Shown one piece after another: positions 33,939-41,719 of a stretch of DNA of 64,000 bases. The notes beneath the pieces are model-generated. The model saw only the letters and a list, made by a program, of their open reading frames with translations. It was not told where the DNA came from and did no database searches. Source of the DNA: Verrucomicrobiaceae bacterium (GTDB taxonomy: Bacteria; Verrucomicrobiota; Verrucomicrobiia; Verrucomicrobiales; Verrucomicrobiaceae); assembly GCA_947466075.1 (NCBI GenBank), contig CANIBP010000005.1:62001-126000 (forward strand), given 5' to 3'. Made by a program: the position numbers and the translations under genes. Numbering within the stretch: the stretch's first letter is position 1; the number at the start of each line of letters is the position of its first letter.

Positions 33939-34028
33939 CATTGGCGGCCCCCACGCCATGAAACACTCCCAGCTCGACGATCCGCACATGCCAGTTGCAA
34001 AAGCACCGCTCCCGTCCTGCTTCAGGCA

Positions 34029-34676
34029 ATGACCGAATCACTCACCCTCCACCTCCAAAAAACCGGCGTCATTGCCGTGCTCATGATCGACCGTGCTGAC
34101 GATGCCGTGCCGATGGCGCGGGCCTTGCTCGCGGGCGGCGTGGATTGCATCGAACTCACACTGCGCACCGATGCCGCGCTCGAATCGCTGCGACGCATTC
34201 GCGCTGAGGTGCCGGAAATGACCGTCGGCGTGGGCACGATTTTGACTCCCAAACAAGTCAACGATGCCAAGGAAGCGGGGGCGAGCTTCGGTGTGGCTCC
34301 GGGGATGAATCCGCGTGTCGTCGCTGAAGCCAAACGCATCGGCCTGCCCTTCGCGCCAGGTGTTTGCACGCCGACGGACATCGAACTGGCCATCGAGGCC
34401 GGTTGCAAGCTGCTCAAGTTCTTCCCCAGCGAACCCTGCGGCGGCCTGGTCTATCTGCGCACTATCTCCGCGCCCTTCATGCACCTCGGCGTGCAGTTCA
34501 TTCCGCTCGGCGGCGTGGGGCCAGCGAATGCGGCGCAGTATTTGAAGGAGCCTTCCGTGCTCGCGCTCGGCGGTTCATGGCTCGCGCCGAAGGATTTGAT
34601 TGCCAAGTGCGACTGGGCGGCGATCACGAAGCTCGCACGCGAGGCCAGCGACATCGTCAAGCAAGTGCGCCCATGA
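34029..34676 (+). CDS. eda: KDPG/KHG aldolase
   Basis: 215 residues, class I aldolase that splits 2-keto-3-deoxy-6-phosphogluconate into pyruvate and glyceraldehyde-3-phosphate (also 4-hydroxy-2-oxoglutarate). Seen: the general-base Glu in GVDCIELTLRT, VGVGTILTPKQV, and the Schiff-base lysine in AGCKLLKFFPSEP. It overlaps the kinase gene in an ATGA junction, so Entner-Doudoroff or uronate-derived KDG phosphorylation and cleavage are encoded together. Eda itself is intact while the kinase is frameshifted. Confidence 0.93.
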   Translation: MTESLTLHLQKTGVIAVLMIDRADDAVPMARALLAGGVDCIELTLRTDAALESLRRIRAEVPEMTVGVGTILTPKQVNDAKEAGASFGVAPGMNPRVVAEAKRIGLPFAPGVCTPTDIELAIEAGCKLLKFFPSEPCGGLVYLRTISAPFMHLGVQFIPLGGVGPANAAQYLKEPSVLALGGSWLAPKDLIAKCDWAAITKLAREASDIVKQVRP

Positions 34677-35703
34677 GCCGCGTCGTAACGTTCGGCGAAA
34701 TCATGGCCCGCATCGCCACGCCTGGCTTTGCGCGGTTTCAGCAGGCCATGCCAGGTAGCGTGAATGTCACCTTTGCGGTGCAGAAGCATCCATCGCAGCT
34801 TCGTTGGCCTATCTCGGCATCGACGCGGCTTTTGTGACCGCTTTGCCTGATCACGCCATTGCTGATGCCTGCATCGCTGATCTGCGCAGCCTCGGTGTGG
34901 AGACGAAACACATCCTGCGCTCCTCAGAAGGCCGCCTGGGCATCTACTTCCTCGAACACGGTGCCAATCAGCGCGGCGGCAACGTCATCTACGACCGCGA
35001 CGGCTCTGCCGTGGCCATCACGCCCGCGTCGGCTTACGATTGGGATGCGATCTTCACCGGCTGCGAGTGCTTCGTCATCTCTGGCATCACGCCCGCCATC
35101 TCGCGCAATGCCGCCGAGGTCGCGCTCATCGCCGTACAGGAAGCCGCGCACCGAAAAATCAGAGTCGTGTGCGACATGAACTACCGCACCAAGCTCTGGC
35201 GCTGGGAGCCGCCGCTCTCCGCCCGCGAACTCGCCACGCGCACTATGAGAATGCTGCTGCCGCACGTCACCGTCTTCGTCGGCGGCATCAGCGATGCCAC
35301 CGCGATGCTCGGCATCGAAACCACCAGCGATCACTGCGCTCTTGCCGCGGAGATCGTGCAGCAGTTCCCCAATCTCACACACGTGGCCATGACCGTGCGT
35401 GATGGTTCCAGCGCCACAATGCAATGTTTCGGCGGCACGCTTTACGAAGCCGCCACGCAGACACTCCACACCGCGCCACCGTATCCGATCACCCATGTCG
35501 TTGATCGCCTTGGTGCAGGCGATGCCTTTACAGCCGGCTTGGTCTACTCATTCCTCCAGAACTCCACACCTTCGACCACCATCGCCTTCGCCACCGCTAC
35601 GGGTTGCCTAGCGCATTCCATCGAAGGCGATTACAACTACAGCACCCGCGAAGAAATCGAAGCCCTCATGTTGGGCGAAGGCGGTGGAAGAGTGAGCCGG
35701 TAG
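34673..35703 (+). pseudogene. kdgK: 2-keto-3-deoxygluconate kinase (PfkB family), frameshifted
   Basis: A carbohydrate kinase split over two frames. From the ATG at 34673 the first frame gives MSRVVTFGEIMARIATPGF and AMPGSVNVTFA, then turns to nonsense. The second frame, open from about 34780, continues naturally with SIAASLAYLGIDAAFVTALPD and runs to the PfkB signature DRLGAGDAFTAGLVYSF and the stop at 35703. Adding one G in the GCGGTGCAG stretch at 34775-34783 restores A-G-A-E-A-S, the normal family sequence, so a single-base deletion explains it. It is either a real recent mutation or a sequencing error. The active-site Asp (GAGDAF) is in the second part. Confidence 0.85.
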
Positions 35704-35729
35704 CACGAAGCACGGCAGGAAACACAAAC

Positions 35730-35758
35730 TTGCCATGTTTAGCCTAGGGCTATACAAT
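35730..35758 (+). promoter_or_regulatory. mazEF promoter with embedded palindrome
   Basis: TTGCCA (35730-35735) and TACAAT (35753-35758) are separated by 17 bases. Within the spacer lies a perfect inverted repeat TAGCC-TAG-GGCTA (35740-35752), well placed for binding by MazE or the MazEF complex. The -10 box ends 6 bases before the mazE ATG at 35765, predicting a leaderless transcript. Confidence 0.6.
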
Positions 35759-35764
35759 CTGGGC

Positions 35765-36025
35765 ATGACCACAACACTGCAAGCATGGGGAAACAGCCAG
35801 GGAGTACGCCTGCCTAAGACGCTGCTCACGGCATTGGGCATCGAAACCGGGGCCAGTCTCGAAGTGGTGCTCTCTCCCAATAAGGACGCCATCATTGTGA
35901 AGCCTGCGGATGCGCCGTCGCGTGTTCGTGGCCGCCATCGCATCGAGGATCTGGCCGCCGCCATGCCGAAGGGGAGCAAGACTGCTGAATTCGACTGGGG
36001 AACGAGTGGGCGGGAGGTCTGGTGA
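35765..36025 (+). CDS. mazE: MazE-type antitoxin (AbrB/SpoVT fold)
   Basis: 86 residues from the ATG at 35765. The N-terminal swapped-hairpin DNA-binding domain is plain: TTTLQAWGNSQGVRLPKTLLTALGI, then GASLEVVLSPNKDAIIVKPA. The C-terminal acidic/aromatic tail (GSKTAEFDWGTSGREVW) is the part that wraps MazF in known complexes. The stop overlaps the mazF start. A palindrome between the -35 and -10 boxes is a likely autoregulatory operator. Confidence 0.9.
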   Translation: MTTTLQAWGNSQGVRLPKTLLTALGIETGASLEVVLSPNKDAIIVKPADAPSRVRGRHRIEDLAAAMPKGSKTAEFDWGTSGREVW

Positions 36026-36360
36026 TGGCTGCTTACGTCCCACGTCAAGGTGATCTCGTGGCGCTGGATTTTGATCCTCAATCCGGCCACGAGCAGAAAG
36101 GCCGCCGCCCGGCGCTGGTGGTGAGCAAGGATGTCTTCAACAAGGCAACGGGCATGGTAATCTGCTGCCCGATCACCAACACCAACCGCCACATGCCTTT
36201 CCATGTGCCGATCAGCGGCCGCACCTCGCTGACCGGTTTTGTCATGTGCGAGCAGGTGAAGTCGCTCGATTTCCGAGCACGTGGGCTGAAGCTTATTGAA
36301 CGCGCGCCGCAGGACGTACTGGAGGATGTGCTCGCCATCATCGACGCCTCGGTGTTTTAA
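36025..36360 (+). CDS. mazF: MazF-type endoribonuclease toxin
   Basis: 111 residues from the ATG at 36025, which overlaps the mazE stop codon by one base; a GTG one codon earlier is an alternative. MazF/PemK fold markers: YVPRQGDLVALDFDPQSGHEQKGRRPALVVS with the catalytic-loop Arg, VICCPITNTNRHMPFHVPI, GFVMCEQVKSLDFRARGLKLI and the C-terminal helix VLEDVLAIIDASVF. Cleaves single-stranded mRNA at short motifs when MazE is degraded. The gene is intact and no residue seems to be missing. Confidence 0.92.
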   Translation: MAAYVPRQGDLVALDFDPQSGHEQKGRRPALVVSKDVFNKATGMVICCPITNTNRHMPFHVPISGRTSLTGFVMCEQVKSLDFRARGLKLIERAPQDVLEDVLAIIDASVF

Positions 36361-36400
36361 GGCTGCTTGCGCGGTGCGCGCTTCCTCGTAACAAAGGAGC

Positions 36401-38188
36401 ATGTCCACTTCTACCCCCGACCGCTGGTCCCTCGAATCCTGGTTCTCCAAATTTGGCGAATCCGACTACACCGATTTCAAATCTGCGCTCGTGCGCGATG
36501 TCGAGGCGCTCAAGACCCAAGCTGCCGCCTTGACCGGCGATACGGCTGAGATCGTGCGCGTGATCAATGCGCTGGAGTCACTTAGCGACCGCCTTGGTCA
36601 TCTGTCAGCCTATCTCGGCTGCTTGTCCGCAGATGATGCGAATGATGAAGCCGTGAAGGCCGATGAAGCGTGGATTTCAACGCTGGAAGCCGAGAGCACC
36701 AAGCTCATGGCATCTTTGCGCTCAGCACTCGCTGCTTTGAGTGATGCTGCCTTCGCAACGCTGCTCAACGATGTCTCTTTGAAGAACGCCGAGCATGCGG
36801 TGAAGCGTATGCGCTACGAGGGACAGCATCAGATGAAGTCAGAGATGGAGGCGCTGGCGGCCGATCTCAATGTGAATGGCCTGCATGCCTGGGGACGGCT
36901 CTACGACACGCTCACCGGAAAGATGGAGTTCGAGATGACTTTCCCGGATGGTCACAATGAAACGGTGCCCATGTCACGCCGCCGCGCCCTGATGTCCGAG
37001 CCAGATCGCAAACTGCGCGAAGCCGCGTTTCATGCTGGGCAGAAGCCATGGAATGATCATGCTGTCACTCTCGCGGCCGGTTTGAATGGCATCGCTGGCA
37101 CACGGCTGAGCTTGTATGGCAGTCGCGGCATTCCGCACTTTCTCGACACACCCTTGTTTGATGGCGCGATGAGTCGAAAGTCGCTCGATGCCATGATGGA
37201 GGCCATTCACGCGCACATCGAGCTGCCGCGTCGTGCACTGATAAAAACGGCGAAGCTGCAAGGCACGACCGCTTTGCACTACTTCGACCTCGAAGCACCG
37301 CAAATTGCTCCGCCGGAAGAAAAAGAACTAACTTGGGACGAGGCGTGCAAAACGGTCGATCAAGCCTTCAGCGCCGCGTATCCGAAGCTCGGCTCATATT
37401 TCCGTGAGATGCTCGCGCAACGCTGGATCGAGGCCCAACCGCGTGCTGGCAAGCGTCCAGGGGCCTTCTGCACCGGATCACAGCTCAAGCATGAGGAGCG
37501 CGTGTACATGACCTTCCACAGCGCCGTACATGACATGGTCACACTCGCGCATGAAGTCGGTCACGCGTGGCACTCGTGCGTGCTGCGACCTGCACGCTCG
37601 TTTGCGGCCAGCTACCCGATGACACTCGCTGAAACGGCGTCGAATTTCGGTGAGATGATCTTACTCGATGGTCTCATGAGCGATCCCGGTATCACGCCTG
37701 AGACCAAAGCCTATCTGCTCGACCAAGAGATGCTTCGCGCACATGCCTACCTGATCAACATCCCCATGCGCTACGAGTTTGAAAAGTCATTCTACACGGA
37801 GCGTGCCAGCGGAGAGGTCAGCGTGAGTCGTCTCCGCGAACTCATGACTAATGCGCAAAGAAAGCTCTACGGCGACACACTGCTGGACGACGGCACCGAC
37901 CCAATGTTCTGGGCCTACAAAATGCATTTCTTCATCACTGGCGTCTCCTTCTACAACTTCCCTTATGTCTTCGGCTACCTGCTCAGCCAAGCGCTGTTTG
38001 CACGCTTCAAGGCCGAAGGCGCGAGCTTCCTGCCACGCTACGAGGCCTTCCTTTCCATGACCGGCAGCGCATCGTGCGAGGAAGTGGTGAAGCAAACGCT
38101 CGGCGAAGACCTCACCAGCCCCGACTTCTGGGCCACGGCCCTGAAGGCCATGGAGCCGTCGCTCATCGCCTACGAACAGCTCGCGTGA
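36401..38188 (+). CDS. pepF: Oligoendopeptidase F family (M3) metallopeptidase
   Basis: 595 residues, the usual length for PepF. Zinc motif TLAHEVGHAWHSCVL with the third ligand Glu downstream in MTLAETASNFGEMI. The N-terminal helical part (DTAEIVRVINALESLSDRLGHLSAYLGCL) and the C-terminal YNFPYVFGYLLSQALF are typical. It cleaves cytoplasmic oligopeptides of roughly 7-17 residues. An ATG at 36401 is preceded by AAGGAG, a clear ribosome-binding site. With M32 and PepD it suggests active peptide use. Confidence 0.92.
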   Translation: MSTSTPDRWSLESWFSKFGESDYTDFKSALVRDVEALKTQAAALTGDTAEIVRVINALESLSDRLGHLSAYLGCLSADDANDEAVKADEAWISTLEAESTKLMASLRSALAALSDAAFATLLNDVSLKNAEHAVKRMRYEGQHQMKSEMEALAADLNVNGLHAWGRLYDTLTGKMEFEMTFPDGHNETVPMSRRRALMSEPDRKLREAAFHAGQKPWNDHAVTLAAGLNGIAGTRLSLYGSRGIPHFLDTPLFDGAMSRKSLDAMMEAIHAHIELPRRALIKTAKLQGTTALHYFDLEAPQIAPPEEKELTWDEACKTVDQAFSAAYPKLGSYFREMLAQRWIEAQPRAGKRPGAFCTGSQLKHEERVYMTFHSAVHDMVTLAHEVGHAWHSCVLRPARSFAASYPMTLAETASNFGEMILLDGLMSDPGITPETKAYLLDQEMLRAHAYLINIPMRYEFEKSFYTERASGEVSVSRLRELMTNAQRKLYGDTLLDDGTDPMFWAYKMHFFITGVSFYNFPYVFGYLLSQALFARFKAEGASFLPRYEAFLSMTGSASCEEVVKQTLGEDLTSPDFWATALKAMEPSLIAYEQLA

Positions 38189-38207
38189 TCATTGAAATCT
38201 TCTAGCA

Positions 38208-39659
38208 CTACATAGCCGCTAGCGTCGCGGTGAGTAGCTTCCAGAACTTCTGCACGGAGGAAATGCTGCAGCACTCTTTCTCCGAGTGTGCTTCGTGGAT
38301 GTTCGGACCGAAGGAGATCATGTCGAGGTCAGGATAAGCGATGCTGATGACGCCGCACTCGAGACCGGCGTGGCAGGCGCTGACCTTCACGTCGTGGCCG
38401 AAGAGGTCGCGATAGAGCGTCTTCATCTTTTCAAGGATGGGCGATTCGGCACTGGGGCTCCAGCCGGGATAGGGGTCGCCAGAGCGCACGTGGGCACCGA
38501 TGAGTTCAAATGGCGCGCGGAAGGCACGGGCGACGTCGAGCTTGCTCGACTCCACGGAACTGCGCTGAAGGCTGCCCCACTCGGCCTTGCCGTTGCCGAG
38601 TGCGATGGTGGAAAAATTTGAAGATGCCTCTACCAATCCGGGCACGACTGGACTCATGCGATAGACTCCGTTCACAACGGCCTGCATGGCGAGGACGAGG
38701 GACTTCTGATGCTCTGCGCACATCGTTTGAACGTCGGCACTTGTGAGACTCACAGGCACTGTGGTGATGTTGAGCCCGGGTTCGATCAGGCTAAACTCTG
38801 CGCGGATGCCAGCGGCTTCGCGTTGGAAGCTTTCCTCAAATCGGGCTTGATCCAAAATCACCACCTGCGCCACGCATTGCGCCGGTATCGCGTTGCGCGC
38901 GCTGCCACCACGCATCATGCTGAGAGCAAGGACGTCCTCGCCACAGGCGCTAAGCAGTCGCGTCATGAGCTTGATCGCATTCGCACGTCCCTCGTGAATT
39001 TGCAGCCCGGAATGTCCGCCGCGCAGACCTCTGATCTGGATGGCAACCATGGGCGCGGTGGTTGCATGGTCTTTTTGTGTATATTCATAACATCCCGTCG
39101 TGTCGATGCCGCCCGCACAGCCGATAGTGAAGGTGTCGTCTTCCTCCGAATCGAGATTGAGCATCGTTTTGCCCGTCAACAGCCCGGGTTGCAACCCCAG
39201 CGCACCGCCCATGCCCTGCTCCTCATCGAGCGTGAAAACCGCCTCGATGGGCGGATGCGAAAGGTCTTTCGAAGCCAGCACCGCGAGGATCGCGGCCACG
39301 CCAAGGCCGTTATCAGCACCGAGCGTCGTGCCACGTGCCCGCACCCAATCGCCATCGACCCACATGTCGATGCCTTGCTTATCAAAGTCGAAGTTGAGTC
39401 CGTCAGCCGCCTTGTGAACCATGTCGAGATGCGCCTGCATGATGACCGCAGGCCTGTCCTGACGATCCGGCGTCGCAGGCTTCTTGATGATGACATTGCC
39501 AGCGCTATCGAGAATCGACGTCAACCCGTGGCGCTCAGCAAATGCCCGTACAAAAGCCACCACGCGGTCTTCTCGCTTCGAGGGTCGAGGCACGGCATTC
39601 AGATCGGCGAAGCAGTTCCAGAGAGCATTGGGTTCGAGTAAGCGGATGTCGGCAGACAT
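38208..39659 (-). CDS. pepD: Aminoacyl-histidine dipeptidase (M20 family)
   Basis: About 483 residues from the ATG at 39659, which gives the usual MSADIRLLEPNALWNCF start; an in-frame ATG at 39680 adds seven residues. Dinuclear zinc motifs: MQAHLDMV (His), LGADNGLGVA (bridging Asp), LDEEQGMGG (catalytic Glu plus ligand Glu) and LDSEEDDTFTIGCAGG. PepD hydrolyses Xaa-His dipeptides such as carnosine and many other dipeptides in the cytoplasm. Convergent with pepF with a 19-base gap, so the two peptidases share a neighbourhood but not a transcript. Confidence 0.92.
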   Translation of the reverse strand: MSADIRLLEPNALWNCFADLNAVPRPSKREDRVVAFVRAFAERHGLTSILDSAGNVIIKKPATPDRQDRPAVIMQAHLDMVHKAADGLNFDFDKQGIDMWVDGDWVRARGTTLGADNGLGVAAILAVLASKDLSHPPIEAVFTLDEEQGMGGALGLQPGLLTGKTMLNLDSEEDDTFTIGCAGGIDTTGCYEYTQKDHATTAPMVAIQIRGLRGGHSGLQIHEGRANAIKLMTRLLSACGEDVLALSMMRGGSARNAIPAQCVAQVVILDQARFEESFQREAAGIRAEFSLIEPGLNITTVPVSLTSADVQTMCAEHQKSLVLAMQAVVNGVYRMSPVVPGLVEASSNFSTIALGNGKAEWGSLQRSSVESSKLDVARAFRAPFELIGAHVRSGDPYPGWSPSAESPILEKMKTLYRDLFGHDVKVSACHAGLECGVISIAYPDLDMISFGPNIHEAHSEKECCSISSVQKFWKLLTATLAAM

Positions 39660-39745
39660 AAGATGGGAAGGCTTAAACATAGCCTGGAATCAAAGCCAGC
39701 TAACATCTTCCATTTTGATGGGAAATCGCCAACTCGGGATCGTTG

Positions 39746-40582
39746 TCACGCCTCCGCGTAAGCCTCGCCCAACTTGGTGAGCGCACCGCTGGCATCGCAC
39801 AAGGCGGAACATCCGGTGGGTGTGTTTCCTGCCGCGGTTCCGAACCACGCATAACGCTCCACGTCGTTGGACCTCTCGAGTCGCGGCAGCGCATCTTTGA
39901 TGAAACGCAGCACGTCTTTCTCAGCGTGCTGATTCTTGCCCGTCTTCGTGGCGCTCCAGTCGGCAGGGCAGAACTCGGTGATCCACAGCGGCCGTTTATA
40001 CAAGCGGGCGATCTTGTCCAGGTGGGACATGAACTGCGAGGCGTTCGGGTCGCCATACCAATGAATGGTGATGAAATCGATGCGGTATTTTCGCTTCAAA
40101 GCCTCCTTCATGAAGCTCTGCATCCACGGACTGTCTGCATGCACGCCAGCCGGGCTGCCCAGCGGCAATTTGAGCTCTTCCAGCTTCGGCCAAACGGCCA
40201 GCGCCTGTTCGACGGTCGTGTTTCCTTGGTCTTTGCCCTCAGGTTCGTTGAAGCCGAGAACTGCAGACGGTTTGTTTGGCAAATCCGCGCGGATTTCCTC
40301 CACTGCCTTCATCGCGAATTGATTCTCGTTGTCCTTGAAGACCATCGGCACCCACTCAACGCCTTCCGGAAGCCCCACAGGTCGCTTCGAGGTCCAGTTG
40401 TAGATCCATTGTACTTTCAAGTCTGTCACACAACGTGCCTGCTGCGGTGACTTCAGCCCCGTGGCATAGCCTTTCTTGATTTCTTTTTTGCCTGCAGACT
40501 GGGCTCGCAGAGCGTTCGGGACTAGCAGCGAGGAGAGGGACAAGCTGCTCTGAAGAAAATGTCGGCGCGATTTGAGTGTCAT
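39746..40582 (-). CDS. Exported glycoside hydrolase, GH128-like (Asl1 type)
   Basis: 278 residues with a Tat-like signal (SRRHFLQSSLSLSSLLV). The barrel shows LGFNEPEGKDQGN with the probable acid/base Glu, FITIHWYGD, and PLWITEFCPADW with the probable nucleophile Glu, the pattern of GH128 beta-1,3-glucanases. It follows the LacI-type regulator gene by 16 bases on the same strand and probably forms an operon with it, so its substrate may be related to the regulator's inducer. Secretion fits glycan foraging. Confidence 0.85.
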   Translation of the reverse strand: MTLKSRRHFLQSSLSLSSLLVPNALRAQSAGKKEIKKGYATGLKSPQQARCVTDLKVQWIYNWTSKRPVGLPEGVEWVPMVFKDNENQFAMKAVEEIRADLPNKPSAVLGFNEPEGKDQGNTTVEQALAVWPKLEELKLPLGSPAGVHADSPWMQSFMKEALKRKYRIDFITIHWYGDPNASQFMSHLDKIARLYKRPLWITEFCPADWSATKTGKNQHAEKDVLRFIKDALPRLERSNDVERYAWFGTAAGNTPTGCSALCDASGALTKLGEAYAEA

Positions 40583-40598
40583 GATGGACGCGTTTCTA

Positions 40599-41693
40599 TC
40601 ACGTCACGGCGAAGCCGGTCAATGACCGTCTTTGCTCATGACCATCTTTGCTCGGGCTCACCCGTACACTCGGCCCATCCACCCACTGGGGCGGGATCAT
40701 GATCTGGCGCGGCACTTCGGGCACGCCGTGTTCGTGCTGAGAAAGCTGCGTGACGACCAAATCAACTGCCGCAGCGGCGAGATGATCGCGCCGTTGATAG
40801 ATGCCAGCGCACTCGGTCATCTTCGGCGTCCAGTCATGCACGACGAAGCCAATGTCTCTCGGCACTCGCAAACCAAGACGCTTCAACCAGCCGGGCACAT
40901 GGGTATCGAAAGTGATGAGTGCGTCGGGTTGGTGCTCGCGCATCCATTTGGCAAAAGGATCGTAGCCTCGGCTGATATCATTGCTCGGGAAGAGCAGCAG
41001 CGGCACGCGATCATCTGGCGGCAGGCCGTGCTGCCAGTGAAACAAGCCACCGCTATAGCCGAACTGCGAGCGGTTCACGATCCACTTCGTCACCGCCACG
41101 CCGATGCGCTTGTAACCGCGCGCGGCGAGCTGTTCCGCTGCCATGTGAATGCCCAGGGTCATGTTTCCAGCGCACATGTGAAGTGCTGGCGAGTTCATCG
41201 CATTCCCAAAAGTCACTGCGGCGAAGGGCGAGAAGTCGAGCTTGCTGCATGGCAACTGCGTGCTTTGCGGCGAAACGATCACGCCCTCGATGCCGCGTGC
41301 GTGCATGACTTTTTGCAGCTTCTTCGGCGTCAGGCCATCCTTACCCAGCCAAAACTCCTCCACCGCGTATCCATGTCCATGCGCACGGCTGCGGATCGGC
41401 TCGATGGGCACATACTGGTATGAGGCGCTCAGCAGTCCATCCTGCGGCACATGCTCGCGAATCACCGCGATCACCGCCCGCACTCGCGTTTCCTTCTTTC
41501 CGCGCACCACCTGCATCATGCGCGCAAGGTGCGGGTCCGGCTGGTAGTTCAGTCGCTTTGCCTCCGTCTGCACCCGTGCCCGCGTCTCCGTCGAAACCTT
41601 CGGCGCTCCACGCAGCACCCGCGACACCGTCATCATCGACACGCCTGTGGCACGTGCGATGTCTTTGAGCGTGGCGGAGGTGGTTTCGGGCAC
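40599..41693 (-). CDS. LacI-family transcriptional regulator
   Basis: 364 residues from a GTG at 41693. I chose it because ATLKDIARATGVSMMTVSRVLRG, the LacI helix-turn-helix and hinge, begins just after it, while the longer frame adds unrelated residues. The C-terminal periplasmic-binding-like domain shows GIEGVIVSPQST, AAEQLAARGYKRIGVA and PDALITFDTHVPGWLKRLGLRVP. The palindrome TGTTA-GCA-TAACA lies 2 bases upstream of the start, so the gene probably represses itself. Matching sites precede both sialidase-like genes. The GH128-like gene is directly downstream. Effector unknown, presumably a sugar. Confidence 0.9.
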   Translation of the reverse strand: MPETTSATLKDIARATGVSMMTVSRVLRGAPKVSTETRARVQTEAKRLNYQPDPHLARMMQVVRGKKETRVRAVIAVIREHVPQDGLLSASYQYVPIEPIRSRAHGHGYAVEEFWLGKDGLTPKKLQKVMHARGIEGVIVSPQSTQLPCSKLDFSPFAAVTFGNAMNSPALHMCAGNMTLGIHMAAEQLAARGYKRIGVAVTKWIVNRSQFGYSGGLFHWQHGLPPDDRVPLLLFPSNDISRGYDPFAKWMREHQPDALITFDTHVPGWLKRLGLRVPRDIGFVVHDWTPKMTECAGIYQRRDHLAAAAVDLVVTQLSQHEHGVPEVPRQIMIPPQWVDGPSVRVSPSKDGHEQRRSLTGFAVT

Positions 41694-41695
41694 GG

Positions 41696-41708
41696 TGTTA
41701 GCATAACA
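41696..41708. promoter_or_regulatory. Palindromic operator at the lacI start
   Basis: TGTTAGCATAACA, two perfect five-base arms around GCA, lies between the lacI start (41693, reverse) and the earliest start of the HA helicase gene (41720, forward). It can therefore affect both directions. A longer identical core occurs at 47378-47392 and a degenerate copy at 25513-25526. Confidence 0.65.
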
Positions 41709-41719
41709 TACGAAGAAGC

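Noticed and set aside
35608..36450. 280-codon reverse frame over mazEF
   Set aside because: Antisense to three genes with clear motifs and proper overlaps.
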